Shown here: piece after piece, positions 16,603 through 25,427 of the stretch
How the letters are laid out: every line of letters begins with the position of its first letter
How positions within the stretch are numbered: position 1 is the stretch's first letter
Assembly (NCBI RefSeq): GCF_004349355.1
Contig: NZ_SMFK01000003.1
Span: 248,001 to 312,000, forward strand
Reading direction: 5' to 3'
Length of the DNA stretch: 64,000 nt
DNA from: Flavobacterium cellulosilyticum
GTDB lineage: Bacteria > Bacteroidota > Bacteroidia > Flavobacteriales > Flavobacteriaceae
Notes under the pieces: generated by a model
Seen by the model: the letters and a program-made list of their open reading frames with translations, nothing else
Told to the model about the DNA's origin: nothing
Database searches by the model: none
Translations under genes and position numbers: made by a program

Positions 16603-17517
16603 ATGAAAAATGAAAAAGAAATATTAAAATGGCTAAATGGCGAGCTTTCAAGCGAAGAAATTGAGGATTTAAAACAATCCGAAGATTCGAAAACACTTGA
16701 AAAGATTGCTCATTACGCATCACAATTGGAAGCTCCAAAAGTAGATGCCCAAGCTACTTTTGAAGCATTTAAGACCAAAAATCAATCTAAAAATAAATCA
16801 AAAGTAAGAACTTTGAACGTAAAAGCATTCTATAGAATGGCTGCTGTTTTTGTAGTTTTGTTAACCTCAGCTTATTTTATATATTTCAATACCTCTACTT
16901 CTTTTGAAACTCAAATAGCGCAAACAAAAACAGTCCTACTTCCGGATCATTCAGAAGTAATATTAAATGCGACTTCAAAATTATCCTTCAACGAAAGAAA
17001 ATGGGACGATAAAAGAGATTTAACTTTAGATGGAGAAGCTTATTTTAAAGTACAGAAAGGCAAAACGTTTAGTGTAAACACCAATTCTGGAATTGTAAAA
17101 GTATTGGGAACACAATTTAACGTAAAAGAACGTAAAAACTATTTTGAAGTTCATTGTTATGAAGGTTTAGTAAGTGTAACTTACAGCAACAAAACCATTA
17201 AATTACCTCCTGGAAAAACGTTTCGAGTTATCAATGGAACTATCGAAAATGTGGACGATTTCAATTCCAAAAGACCTTCGTGGATCGAACAAGAATCCAG
17301 TTTTAATAGGATTCCGCTAGATCAGGTTATTGCCGAACTAGAACGTCAATATGATTTAAATATTAAAGATGATGGTGTAGACACATCCAAACTATTTACG
17401 GGAAGTTTTACAAATACAAATAAGGATATAGCGCTTCAAGCAGTTACAATTCCACTTCAATTAAGTTACAGGATTCAAGGCAAAACAGTGATATTATACA
17501 ACTATGAAGTTAAATAA
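16603..17517 (+). CDS. FecR-family anti-sigma factor
   Basis: 304 residues. A cytosolic sigma-binding region (KEILKWLNGELSSEEIEDLKQS) is followed by one membrane segment (MAAVFVVLLTSAYFIYF, about residues 83-99), the FecR domain (LLPDHSEVILNATSKLSFNERKW, then LDGEAYFKVQKGKTFSVNTNSGIVKVLGTQFNV) and a DUF4974-type C-terminal domain (FNRIPLDQVIAELERQYDLNI...GSFTN). This relays the receptor signal to the sigma factor. The last 14 bp overlap the receptor gene, which suggests translational coupling. Confidence 0.92.
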   Translation: MKNEKEILKWLNGELSSEEIEDLKQSEDSKTLEKIAHYASQLEAPKVDAQATFEAFKTKNQSKNKSKVRTLNVKAFYRMAAVFVVLLTSAYFIYFNTSTSFETQIAQTKTVLLPDHSEVILNATSKLSFNERKWDDKRDLTLDGEAYFKVQKGKTFSVNTNSGIVKVLGTQFNVKERKNYFEVHCYEGLVSVTYSNKTIKLPPGKTFRVINGTIENVDDFNSKRPSWIEQESSFNRIPLDQVIAELERQYDLNIKDDGVDTSKLFTGSFTNTNKDIALQAVTIPLQLSYRIQGKTVILYNYEVK

Positions 17518-20041
17518 AGGAATCCTTTTTCTGCTACTTTGTTTTGAATGTATTTGTTTTGGACAAAATACAACTAAAAAAGTATCGTTAACTGAAGTAA
17601 TTTTTACCATTGAAAAACAATTTAATGTAAAATTTTCGTACGCCGTAGAAGATGTTGCGGATATTACAATTGAAAAACCCAAAGCTACATTTACATTACA
17701 ACAAACAATAGCGTACCTCAATTCAAAAACCCTTTTAAATTTTAAAGCCTTAGACAATCGTTATGTTACTGTTTCGGTGATTAACAAAACAATAGCGGTT
17801 TGTGGAGTTGTTTTATCTGATGATAAAAAGTTGCCTTTAATTGGTGCTTCTGTACTAGTAAATGATATTGGAAAAAGCACCATTACAGATATAAACGGCA
17901 AGTTTACTTTGGCCGATATTCCATTAAACTCAATAATAACACTATCATTTATAGGTTTTGAATCCAAACAATTAGAAGCCAATGCGTTATTTTCAACACA
18001 AAAAAATTGCAAAGAAATAGTACTTTCTACAAAAAATGAGGAATTGAATCAGGTCATGATAAATGTATATCTTACGCCTGGATTGCAAAAATATTTAGAT
18101 GGAAGTACAGTTTTAAACACAAAAAGATTTGGCATACTTCCTGGCCTAATAGAACCCGACATTTTACAATCGATACAAACTTTACCAGGTGTTGAAAGTA
18201 GTAATGAAAGCATTGCAAATATTAATGTTAGGGGCGGAACTAACGATCAAAATTTAGTGCTTTGGGATAATATCAAAATGTATCATTCCGGCCATTTCTT
18301 TGGATTAATATCTGCTTATAACCCCAATCTTACGAGCAAAGTAATTGTTAGTAAAAACGGAACAAGTGCAGAATTTAGTGATGGTGTTTCAAGTACAATT
18401 AACATGCAAACCAAAGATGTAGTTACCAATGTTTTTTCTGGTGGAGCAGGAATTAATTTAATAAGTACGGATGCTTTTTTAGAAATCCCAATAACAAAAA
18501 AATTAGAGTTTCATGTTTCAGGACGTCGTTCGATTACTGATTTGTATCAATCTCCAACGTACACCAAATATTTTCAACGCAGCTTTCAAGATACCGAAAT
18601 CAATGCAAAAAGTGATCAAAAGGAGACTTCTTCCGATTTTTATTTTTATGATTTTACAGCAAAATTGCTTTATGATGTCAATGAAAAACATCAAATTAGA
18701 GCTAATATTATTGGCATCAATAACGCTTTGGATTATTCGGAACACCATATTTTAAATTCAAATGAAACGGAATCCAAAGTGAGTAATTTATCTCAAAAAA
18801 ACATGGGATATGGTGGAAACTGGAAAGGACAATGGACTCCAAAATTAAGCACGCATCTTATCGCTTATTTATGCAAATACAATATAGATGCTAGTGATTA
18901 CAGAGTCGAAACAGACCAGCTTTTAACGGAAGCCAACGAAGTGCTAGAAACAGGTGTGAAATTAAATTCTAATTACAAAGCAAATGACAATTTAAATTAC
19001 TTGCTTGGTTATCAATACAATGAAACTGGGATGTTAAACCAAACTATAGTTAGCAATCCAAGGTATTCTAGTACTAAAAAGGACGTTTTATTGAATCACG
19101 CCTTATTTTCAGAGGTTGAATACAATAAAAAAAACACCTATTTAAGAGCGGGAATACGTTTGAATTATTTTCAAAAATTCGATAAATTCATTTTTGAACC
19201 TAGAATAAACATTAGGCAAAAAATATCCAATCAATTTGCTTTAAAATTAGAAGGCGAATTCAAAAATCAATCCACTACTCAAATAGTTGATTTTGAAGAT
19301 GATTTTTTAGGAGTTGAAAAAAGACGCTGGGTTGCAGTCACCGATAAAGATATCCCAATTGCGACAAGCAAACAAGGTTCTTTTGGTGTCGAATTCAATG
19401 AAAAAAAACTAACCATTGAGGCAACTGGTTTTTATAAAATCGTTGATGGAATTACAACTTCTAATCAGGGTTTTTATAACAGCTTTCAATATACTTCGGC
19501 TAATGGAAGTTATACCGCTAAAGGTTTGGAGTTTTTAGCCAATAAAACGGCTCAAAAATATAGTGTTTGGTTAAGTTATACATTCAGTACAAATGAATAT
19601 GAATTTGATTCTTTTACCCCCACAACCTTTCCCAATAATGTTGACATTAGACATTCTGTATCTTTAGGTTTTTATTATACTATCTTTAAAAACATTAAAA
19701 TAGCTGTAGGTGGTATTTGGAGAAATGGTCAGCCGTACACAAAACCGGTCGAAGGCAAAGAAACGATTCAAAAAGGAAATAATACAATGGTGAATTATGA
19801 CACTCCAAACAAAGAAAATCTTGATGATTTCATGCGCTTAGACGCTTCACTAAATTATAATTTCATGTTGTCACCCTCTATTAAAGCTACATTTACAGCT
19901 GGTGTAATAAATGCTACCAATCATGATAATGAAATCAATCGATATTATAAAGTCAATCCAAATGACTCCAATGATGCCATTCAAGTAGATAATAAATCAC
20001 TCGGTTTAACACCAAATATGAGTTTTAGATTGAATTTTTAA
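17504..20041 (+). CDS. TonB-dependent outer-membrane receptor with STN signalling domain
   Basis: 845 residues. Signal peptide (KGILFLLLCFECICFGQ), an STN/secretin-like domain at about 25-85 (SLTEVIFTIEKQFNVKFSYA), a carboxypeptidase-regulatory-like domain at about 98-180 (GVVLSDDKKLPLIGASVLV), a plug at about 215-310 with INVRGGTNDQNLVLWDNI, and a 22-strand-type barrel ending in FRLNF, a normal C-terminal aromatic residue. The STN domain makes it a signalling transducer that contacts the FecR protein in the periplasm. The barrel is short and no SusD partner follows, so it is more like a metal-chelate or small-ligand receptor than a glycan importer. Its ligand is unknown. Confidence 0.88.
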   Translation: MKLNKGILFLLLCFECICFGQNTTKKVSLTEVIFTIEKQFNVKFSYAVEDVADITIEKPKATFTLQQTIAYLNSKTLLNFKALDNRYVTVSVINKTIAVCGVVLSDDKKLPLIGASVLVNDIGKSTITDINGKFTLADIPLNSIITLSFIGFESKQLEANALFSTQKNCKEIVLSTKNEELNQVMINVYLTPGLQKYLDGSTVLNTKRFGILPGLIEPDILQSIQTLPGVESSNESIANINVRGGTNDQNLVLWDNIKMYHSGHFFGLISAYNPNLTSKVIVSKNGTSAEFSDGVSSTINMQTKDVVTNVFSGGAGINLISTDAFLEIPITKKLEFHVSGRRSITDLYQSPTYTKYFQRSFQDTEINAKSDQKETSSDFYFYDFTAKLLYDVNEKHQIRANIIGINNALDYSEHHILNSNETESKVSNLSQKNMGYGGNWKGQWTPKLSTHLIAYLCKYNIDASDYRVETDQLLTEANEVLETGVKLNSNYKANDNLNYLLGYQYNETGMLNQTIVSNPRYSSTKKDVLLNHALFSEVEYNKKNTYLRAGIRLNYFQKFDKFIFEPRINIRQKISNQFALKLEGEFKNQSTTQIVDFEDDFLGVEKRRWVAVTDKDIPIATSKQGSFGVEFNEKKLTIEATGFYKIVDGITTSNQGFYNSFQYTSANGSYTAKGLEFLANKTAQKYSVWLSYTFSTNEYEFDSFTPTTFPNNVDIRHSVSLGFYYTIFKNIKIAVGGIWRNGQPYTKPVEGKETIQKGNNTMVNYDTPNKENLDDFMRLDASLNYNFMLSPSIKATFTAGVINATNHDNEINRYYKVNPNDSNDAIQVDNKSLGLTPNMSFRLNF

Positions 20042-20300
20042 TGTTTTTACCTACTATATAATAAAACTTGCCTTTTAAAATTCCTGTCACCACTTTCGAT
20101 TCGTACTTAATTCTTTAGCGGCAAAATACATCATTTACATAGCTGCTTAAGTTTGAAATCGCAGTAATTAACTTGCTAAATATGATAATTTTTTCTTAAA
20201 AATGCTTGTTAATCAGTATTTTACGTTTTTTTGTTAAAAAAATTTATTTAACTTTAAGGTGATAAAATAAATCACAGTTTAACTTTAAAATTTTACGATT

Positions 20301-20753
20301 ATGAAAAGTTTAAATTATATTATTTCGCCTTTACTATTAAGTACGATTATAATAAGTTGTTCTTATATATCTGATCCGATGATTACAGCAAGTAATGATA
20401 CTTATCATCTAAATTCATTAAAAAAAATAAAAACCCCAGCAATTTGGGCTGATTGCAATGTTTATGCGACCATTGGAACCAATACGAGCTTTAAACCTAC
20501 AGCTGGCAATTTTGATGAACTGTATAATGGTGCCAATTTTAAAGATGGGATTGGGGCAATATCGGAAAGTAAACCTGGTGATAGAGATTTTAATGGTGGA
20601 AGATGGCACGTGAATTCCCTTAAGCCAGATGTTGATCCAGATAAATACCGAAATGCCTGTGCAGTAGAAGATTTAGATTTGAATGATTTTATGTCAACAT
20701 CCACTTATTTTGAATGTCCTTTACGACCTATAAATGGTATGAGTGGCAATTAA
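20301..20753 (+). CDS. Small lipoprotein of unknown function
   Basis: 150 residues with a lipobox (LLLSTIIISC). The mature part has Cys residues in WADCNVYATIG, RNACAVEDLDLNDF and FECPL and a GGRWHV block, suggesting a compact extracytoplasmic domain. It follows the TonB receptor after a 259 bp AT-rich gap, so it may have its own promoter and could be a target of the surface-signalling system. No family is recognised. Confidence 0.65.
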   Translation: MKSLNYIISPLLLSTIIISCSYISDPMITASNDTYHLNSLKKIKTPAIWADCNVYATIGTNTSFKPTAGNFDELYNGANFKDGIGAISESKPGDRDFNGGRWHVNSLKPDVDPDKYRNACAVEDLDLNDFMSTSTYFECPLRPINGMSGN

Positions 20754-20881
20754 TAAAACAATTCCAGCAGTTATTTAATAAAAATAGTTAAAGAAGTTTT
20801 TAAAATGTGGAGACCAGAAACCACTTTAAAAACGGGGCGTTATCGAAAAGCCAAATGAGTAGAAGTAAAAAAACAAAAAAA

Positions 20882-21187
20882 ATGGAACACTTGAAAAAAG
20901 TAATGGTACAATTTGACTTTCCTGAAATGACAGCCAAACAATTTGACAAGATATGGCAAGACATTCGTGTTAAAGGTCATGGAAATCCATCTGGTTTAGA
21001 ACATCATGCAGCGGCTATTTCTGAAAAGGGAATGAAGATAATTGATGTATGGGAAAGTGAAGATAAATTCAATAAATTTGGAAATACATTAATGCCTATT
21101 TTGGCACAAAATGGTATAATTCCAGCAAAACCAGTAATTTTACCTCTACATTTTGAATATAACGGCATTAGAACTGGCGTGCTTTAA
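20882..21187 (+). CDS. Small ferredoxin-like-fold (ABM-type) protein
   Basis: 101 residues from the ATG at 20882 (MEHLKKVMVQFDFPEMTAKQFDKIW). Upstream in-frame starts (ATG 20855, GTG 20807) would add a Lys-rich stretch that looks like leader sequence. The strand-helix-strand pattern, with HHAAAISEKGMKIIDVWESEDKFNKF and a C-terminal VILPLHFEYN, resembles dimeric alpha-beta-barrel monooxygenase-like small proteins. A strong terminator follows. No specific reaction can be named. Confidence 0.55.
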   Translation: MEHLKKVMVQFDFPEMTAKQFDKIWQDIRVKGHGNPSGLEHHAAAISEKGMKIIDVWESEDKFNKFGNTLMPILAQNGIIPAKPVILPLHFEYNGIRTGVL

Positions 21188-21220
21188 TTCTGTGATTTAG
21201 AAAATTTATAAATAAATGTC

Positions 21221-21255
21221 AGGGCAGTTTAATTAATTGACTGCCCTAATTTTTA
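21221..21255 (+). terminator. Terminator of the small ABM-type gene
   Basis: AGGGCAG at 21221-21227 pairs with CTGCCCT at 21241-21247, extended by AT pairs inward and followed by ATTTTT. Confidence 0.8.
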
Positions 21256-21465
21256 CAGTAAGCGGACAAATAAAACGGAAAGTCAATGAAAAATCAATCA
21301 ATAAATTATACCATTTTCTAAAATAATTTCTGAAAGATTTTTGCTTAAAATGAAACCGTTTAATTTCCAGTTTTACTTTTATTTCTTCAATAATTCTTAC
21401 TGAAAATACTTCAGTTCTTTAAGCAATTTCATACGAAGTTAGCTATCATAATATAAAACAAGATT

Positions 21466-22335
21466 ATGGTTCCAAATATTCAAATACAAAAAGCTGAAAT
21501 GTTCTTGAAATTTCATCAAGACAATGAAATTTTAGTACTATTAAACTCGTGGGACATCGGTAGTTCGAAATTAATAGAAGCCTGTGGCTACAAAGCAATT
21601 GCTACAACAAGCATGGGAATTGCTGCATCCTTGGGTTATCCCGACTGCCAAATAATACAATTATCAGAAATGATTAATGCCATAACAGGGATCGTAAATG
21701 GAGTACAAGTTCCGGTAACTGTGGACATAGAAGCCGGATATGGAAATAATTTAAATGAAATAATTGATTCAGTCAAGAAGATAATTGCGACAGGAATTGT
21801 TGGAATAAACATTGAAGACAGTATTGATCTAAATCCAGTATTAATTGATGAGATGGAATTTTGTGAAAGAATATCAGCTATTCGTGCATTATCCGATTCA
21901 ATGGGCTTTCATCTAGTAATTAATGCAAGGACTGATTCTTTTTATACTTCATTAGCGTCATCACGAGAAAAATTAGCTGAATCAATTAAGCGTGGCAATA
22001 AATATCGGGAAGCTGGTGCAGACTGCATATTTATTCAGCCTGTATGGGAAAAAGAAACCATTTCAACACTGGTGAAGGAAATTAATGCACCAATCAATAT
22101 TCTTTCAAACCCTGGAATTGGTAAAGGGTTACCTCCGTCTGTTCGTGAACTTCAGGACATGGGCGTCTCCCGTTTAAGCCTAGGTTCAAGTGTAATGAAA
22201 GCGACTTTAACCCTAATTAAAAAAATTGCTAACGAACTAAGAGAAAAGGGAACTTATGCTGTTTTATTAGATTCACTAACTCCGTTTACCGACTCTGCAT
22301 TAGCCTATAAAATGGCAACAGAGTTAAGTAAATAA
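21466..22335 (+). CDS. Isocitrate lyase / PEP mutase superfamily protein
   Basis: 289 residues of the alpha/beta-barrel superfamily that makes or breaks C-C or P-C bonds next to a carboxylate. Landmarks are LNSWDIGSSKLIEACGYKAIATTSMGIAASLGYPD at the start, PVTVDIEAGYG (metal-binding Asp/Glu), GINIEDS and the block VINARTDSF. The cysteine lid loop of true isocitrate lyases is not present, so oxaloacetate decarboxylase-like or related activity is more likely than isocitrate cleavage. It stands alone between a terminator and a convergent phosphohexomutase gene. Confidence 0.8.
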   Translation: MVPNIQIQKAEMFLKFHQDNEILVLLNSWDIGSSKLIEACGYKAIATTSMGIAASLGYPDCQIIQLSEMINAITGIVNGVQVPVTVDIEAGYGNNLNEIIDSVKKIIATGIVGINIEDSIDLNPVLIDEMEFCERISAIRALSDSMGFHLVINARTDSFYTSLASSREKLAESIKRGNKYREAGADCIFIQPVWEKETISTLVKEINAPINILSNPGIGKGLPPSVRELQDMGVSRLSLGSSVMKATLTLIKKIANELREKGTYAVLLDSLTPFTDSALAYKMATELSK

Positions 22336-22506
22336 AAAACAACTAAACATCAATTACAACTGATTTGGGTATTAAGTATAATGTTAAGTTCTAACGTATT
22401 TGATGTGTTAAGATAAACCCGAGGTTCTAAATATTCACTAAACTTCTCAAGTTGGAAAGTCCGGCTATTTTTAATAACCAAGCAGTCAGCTATTAAAAAA
22501 TGAAAC

Positions 22507-22531
22507 CCTTTCAAAAATATTATTTGAAAGG
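22507..22531 (-). terminator. Terminator of the phosphohexomutase gene
   Basis: On the minus strand CCTTTCAAATAATATTTTTGAAAGG forms a stem-loop with a T-rich end. It lies 25 bp after the stop at 22556 and may also stop the convergent gene. Confidence 0.65.
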
Positions 22532-22555
22532 ATTTTATACTTAAAAAAGTAAGTT

Positions 22556-23950
22556 TTAAATTCCTGCAACTGTTTTAATTTCATCAATAATTCTCAAAGC
22601 CAAAGCATCTGCCTTTTCTTGTGAAGCTGCCTCGGTATAAATTCGGATAATTGGTTCAGTATTCGATTTTCGAAGGTGAACCCAATCCTCAGAAAAGTCA
22701 ATTTTCACACCGTCAATCGTTGTAATATCCTCGTTTTTGTACTTCTCCGTCATGGCAACAAGAATCGCGTCAACATCAATTTGCGGCGTCAATTCAATTT
22801 TGTTTTTACTCATGTAATATTCCGGATAGGAAGCTCTCAAAGCGGACACACTCATTTTTTTGTTGGCTAAATGGGTCAAAAACAAGGCTACTCCAACCAA
22901 ACTATCGCGACCATAATGCAATTCAGGATAGATAATTCCACCATTTCCTTCTCCACCTATGATAGCATTATTTTTTTTCATTAATTCCACTACGTTCACC
23001 TCACCAACTGCACTGGCTTCGTAACTACCTTTATGTTGATTTGTTACATCGCGTAATGCACGAGAAGACGACATATTCGAAACTGTATTTCCTGGTGTTT
23101 TACTCAATACATAATCAGCACAAGCTACTAAAGTATATTCTTCGCCAAACATTTCGCCATCTTCACAGACGAATGCCAGACGATCAACATCTGGATCAAC
23201 TACAATTCCTAAATCAGCTTTTTCCTTAACAACTAATTCCGAAATATCGGTCAAATGTTCTTTCAATGGTTCTGGATTATGAGGAAAATGACCGTTTGGT
23301 TCACAGTATAATTTCACTACTTCAACACCCATCAATTCCAATAATTTTGGAATAATAATTCCTCCCGAAGAATTCACACCATCAACAACCACTTTAAATT
23401 TTGCTGCTTTTACAGCTTCGATATCTACCAAAGGCAAATTTAAAACCTCATCAATATGAATATCCATATAAGCATCATTTTCTATGATTTCGCCTAAAGA
23501 ATCCACATCCGAAAAATCGAAAGCTTCGGCTTCAGCGATTTGAAGGATTTTTTCCCCTTCGATACCATTCAAGAATTCTCCTTTTTCATTCAATAATTTC
23601 AATGCATTCCATTGTTTTGGATTATGGGATGCTGTAAGTATAATTCCTCCATCAGCACTTTCCAATGGAACTGCTACTTCAACAGTTGGCGTAGTTGAAA
23701 GTCCCAAATCAACAACATCGATTCCTAATCCTATCAAAGTATTTACCACTAAATTATGAATCATTGGCCCCGAAATTCTAGCATCACGACCCACAACAAC
23801 CTTTAAAATCTTGTTGTCATTACCATTGTTGTTTTTAAGCCATGTTCCATATGCCGAAGCAAATTTAACGGCATCAACTGGAGTTAGGTTATCCCCTACT
23901 TTTCCGCCAATGGTTCCACGAATTCCTGATATAGATTTTATTAATGTCAT
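22556..23950 (-). CDS. glmM: Phosphoglucosamine mutase-type phosphohexomutase
   Basis: 464 residues of the alpha-D-phosphohexomutase superfamily. The phosphoserine loop TASHNPKQWNALK, the magnesium loop DPDVDR, the sugar-recognition loop GEGNGGIIYPELHYGRD and the C-terminal phosphate site RKSNTEPIIRIYTEA are all present. Proteins of this type in Bacteroidota are usually called GlmM (glucosamine 6-phosphate to 1-phosphate for peptidoglycan and LPS precursors), but GEGNGG also occurs in phosphoglucomutase/phosphomannomutase relatives, so substrate choice is not certain. A TATCTTTG box lies upstream on the minus strand. Confidence 0.85.
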   Translation of the reverse strand: MTLIKSISGIRGTIGGKVGDNLTPVDAVKFASAYGTWLKNNNGNDNKILKVVVGRDARISGPMIHNLVVNTLIGLGIDVVDLGLSTTPTVEVAVPLESADGGIILTASHNPKQWNALKLLNEKGEFLNGIEGEKILQIAEAEAFDFSDVDSLGEIIENDAYMDIHIDEVLNLPLVDIEAVKAAKFKVVVDGVNSSGGIIIPKLLELMGVEVVKLYCEPNGHFPHNPEPLKEHLTDISELVVKEKADLGIVVDPDVDRLAFVCEDGEMFGEEYTLVACADYVLSKTPGNTVSNMSSSRALRDVTNQHKGSYEASAVGEVNVVELMKKNNAIIGGEGNGGIIYPELHYGRDSLVGVALFLTHLANKKMSVSALRASYPEYYMSKNKIELTPQIDVDAILVAMTEKYKNEDITTIDGVKIDFSEDWVHLRKSNTEPIIRIYTEAASQEKADALALRIIDEIKTVAGI

Positions 23951-24004
23951 TATTTTAATTTTAGAAAGTTTATAAGTTTAGAAGGGTAAGTTTATTTCGA
24001 AAGC

Positions 24005-24012
24005 AAAGATAA
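24005..24012 (-). promoter_or_regulatory. -7 box (TATCTTTG) of the phosphohexomutase gene
   Basis: On the minus strand TATCTTTG fits TAnnTTTG and lies 54 bp before the ATG at 23950. The partner -33 TTG is not obvious at the usual spacing. Confidence 0.4.
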
Positions 24013-24108
24013 ATAAACTTATACAATTGCTTAATACCATTATTCAAAGTATTTCCTAAATTTACAAAAACAAACCCGCCAAACCATCACTTTCCAACTT
24101 TTATACTA

Positions 24109-24705
24109 ATGAATTATCTAGCACACATATTACTTTCTGGAGAGAATGATTTGATTAAAATCGGCAATTTTATGGCGGATGGAATTCATGGGAAGCATTT
24201 TGATACATTTCCTTTAGACATTCAAAAAGGAATTATTTTACATCGTTCAATAGATACTTTTACCGATGCGCATCCAATATTCAGGGAAAGTACCAAAAGA
24301 TTACACACCAATTATCATCATTTTTCAGGTATAATCGTAGATATACTTTACGACCATTTTTTGGCTAAAAATTGGAGCAGCTATTCAGACGAAAAATTAG
24401 AAGACTATTCGAATCGCTTTTATCAATCATTAAAAGATAATTACGAATCACTAACTCCAAGAACTCAAAAATTCATGCCTTATATGATAGCCCAGAATTG
24501 GCTGTTAAGCTACCAAACCATCGAAGGTATTGAGGAAATTTTGACTCAAATGGATGCTCGAATGAAGTCACGAATGAAACAGGAATCGAATATGCGATTT
24601 GCTGTTGCAGAATTGAAATTATACTATTCCGAATTTGAAAATGAATTTACTACTTTTTTTAAAGAGTTAAAAACGCACTCCATTCAGAAATTAAAAACCT
24701 TATAA
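24109..24705 (+). CDS. Acyl carrier protein phosphodiesterase (AcpH-like)
   Basis: 198 residues. The N-terminal MNYLAHILLSGENDLIKIGNFMADGIHGK, then GIILHRSIDTFTDAHP and SGIIVDILYDHFLAKNW, are the hallmark blocks of the AcpH family, an HD-like metal-dependent hydrolase that removes phosphopantetheine from acyl carrier protein. The usual length is about 190-200. It is first in a plus-strand run: the DNA alkylation repair gene starts 10 bp downstream. Confidence 0.85.
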   Translation: MNYLAHILLSGENDLIKIGNFMADGIHGKHFDTFPLDIQKGIILHRSIDTFTDAHPIFRESTKRLHTNYHHFSGIIVDILYDHFLAKNWSSYSDEKLEDYSNRFYQSLKDNYESLTPRTQKFMPYMIAQNWLLSYQTIEGIEEILTQMDARMKSRMKQESNMRFAVAELKLYYSEFENEFTTFFKELKTHSIQKLKTL

Positions 24706-24715
24706 ATACCAATTT

Positions 24716-25384
24716 ATGCCCTTCATCCGATCATTAGAAAAAGCTTTTCAAGAAAAAAGCAATCCAGAAAATGCTGCACCTATGGTCAAATATTTGAGGA
24801 ATCAGTTTTCTTTTTTTGGTTTAAAAACGGAAGAAAGAAGAACTATTTTCAAAGCCATTTGGAAAGAAAACCAAGAAGAAGTTACTAAAAACCCTAGAGC
24901 AATTGCTTTGGACCTTTATGAGAAATCCAAGCGAGAATTACATTATTGTTCCATTGAAATCTTGATAAAACAACTCAAGGGAAATTATAAAAAAGAGGAT
25001 ATTCAGCTTATTGAAAAAATACTAATTACGAATTCTTGGTGGGATAGCGTAGACACTATTGCAAAATACTTTTTAGGAGAATATTTAGTAGAATTCCCAT
25101 TAGAAACTATAAATGTAATTGAACGCTTTTCAAATTCAGATAATATGTGGCTCAACCGAAGCGCTATCATTTTTCAATTAGGATATAAACAAAAAACTAA
25201 TTTCAAAATCCTTACATTAGTATGTGAAAGACATAAAGATTCAAACGAATTTTTCATTCAAAAAGCAATTGGTTGGGCATTACGAGAGTATGGAAAAACA
25301 AATCCTGCAGCCGTAAGAAACTTTGTAATTAATGCTAATTTAACACCATTAAGTACAAAAGAAGCTTTAAAAAATATAGGCTAA
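24716..25384 (+). CDS. DNA alkylation repair protein (AlkD-like HEAT-repeat glycosylase)
   Basis: 222 residues, almost entirely helical HEAT-like repeats. Typical AlkD-family blocks are YLRNQFSFFGLKTEERR, ITNSWWDSVDTIAKYFLG and MWLNRSAIIFQLGYK, and QKAIGWALREYGKTNPAAVRNFV near the end. AlkD-type enzymes excise bulky or cationic N3/N7-alkylated bases without flipping them. It starts 10 bp after the AcpH gene, so the two are likely cotranscribed, though no functional link is obvious. Confidence 0.88.
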   Translation: MPFIRSLEKAFQEKSNPENAAPMVKYLRNQFSFFGLKTEERRTIFKAIWKENQEEVTKNPRAIALDLYEKSKRELHYCSIEILIKQLKGNYKKEDIQLIEKILITNSWWDSVDTIAKYFLGEYLVEFPLETINVIERFSNSDNMWLNRSAIIFQLGYKQKTNFKILTLVCERHKDSNEFFIQKAIGWALREYGKTNPAAVRNFVINANLTPLSTKEALKNIG

Positions 25385-25427
25385 AAACAAAAATAATGGT
25401 AATTTAGCGCTTTCATAATAAAATTAA

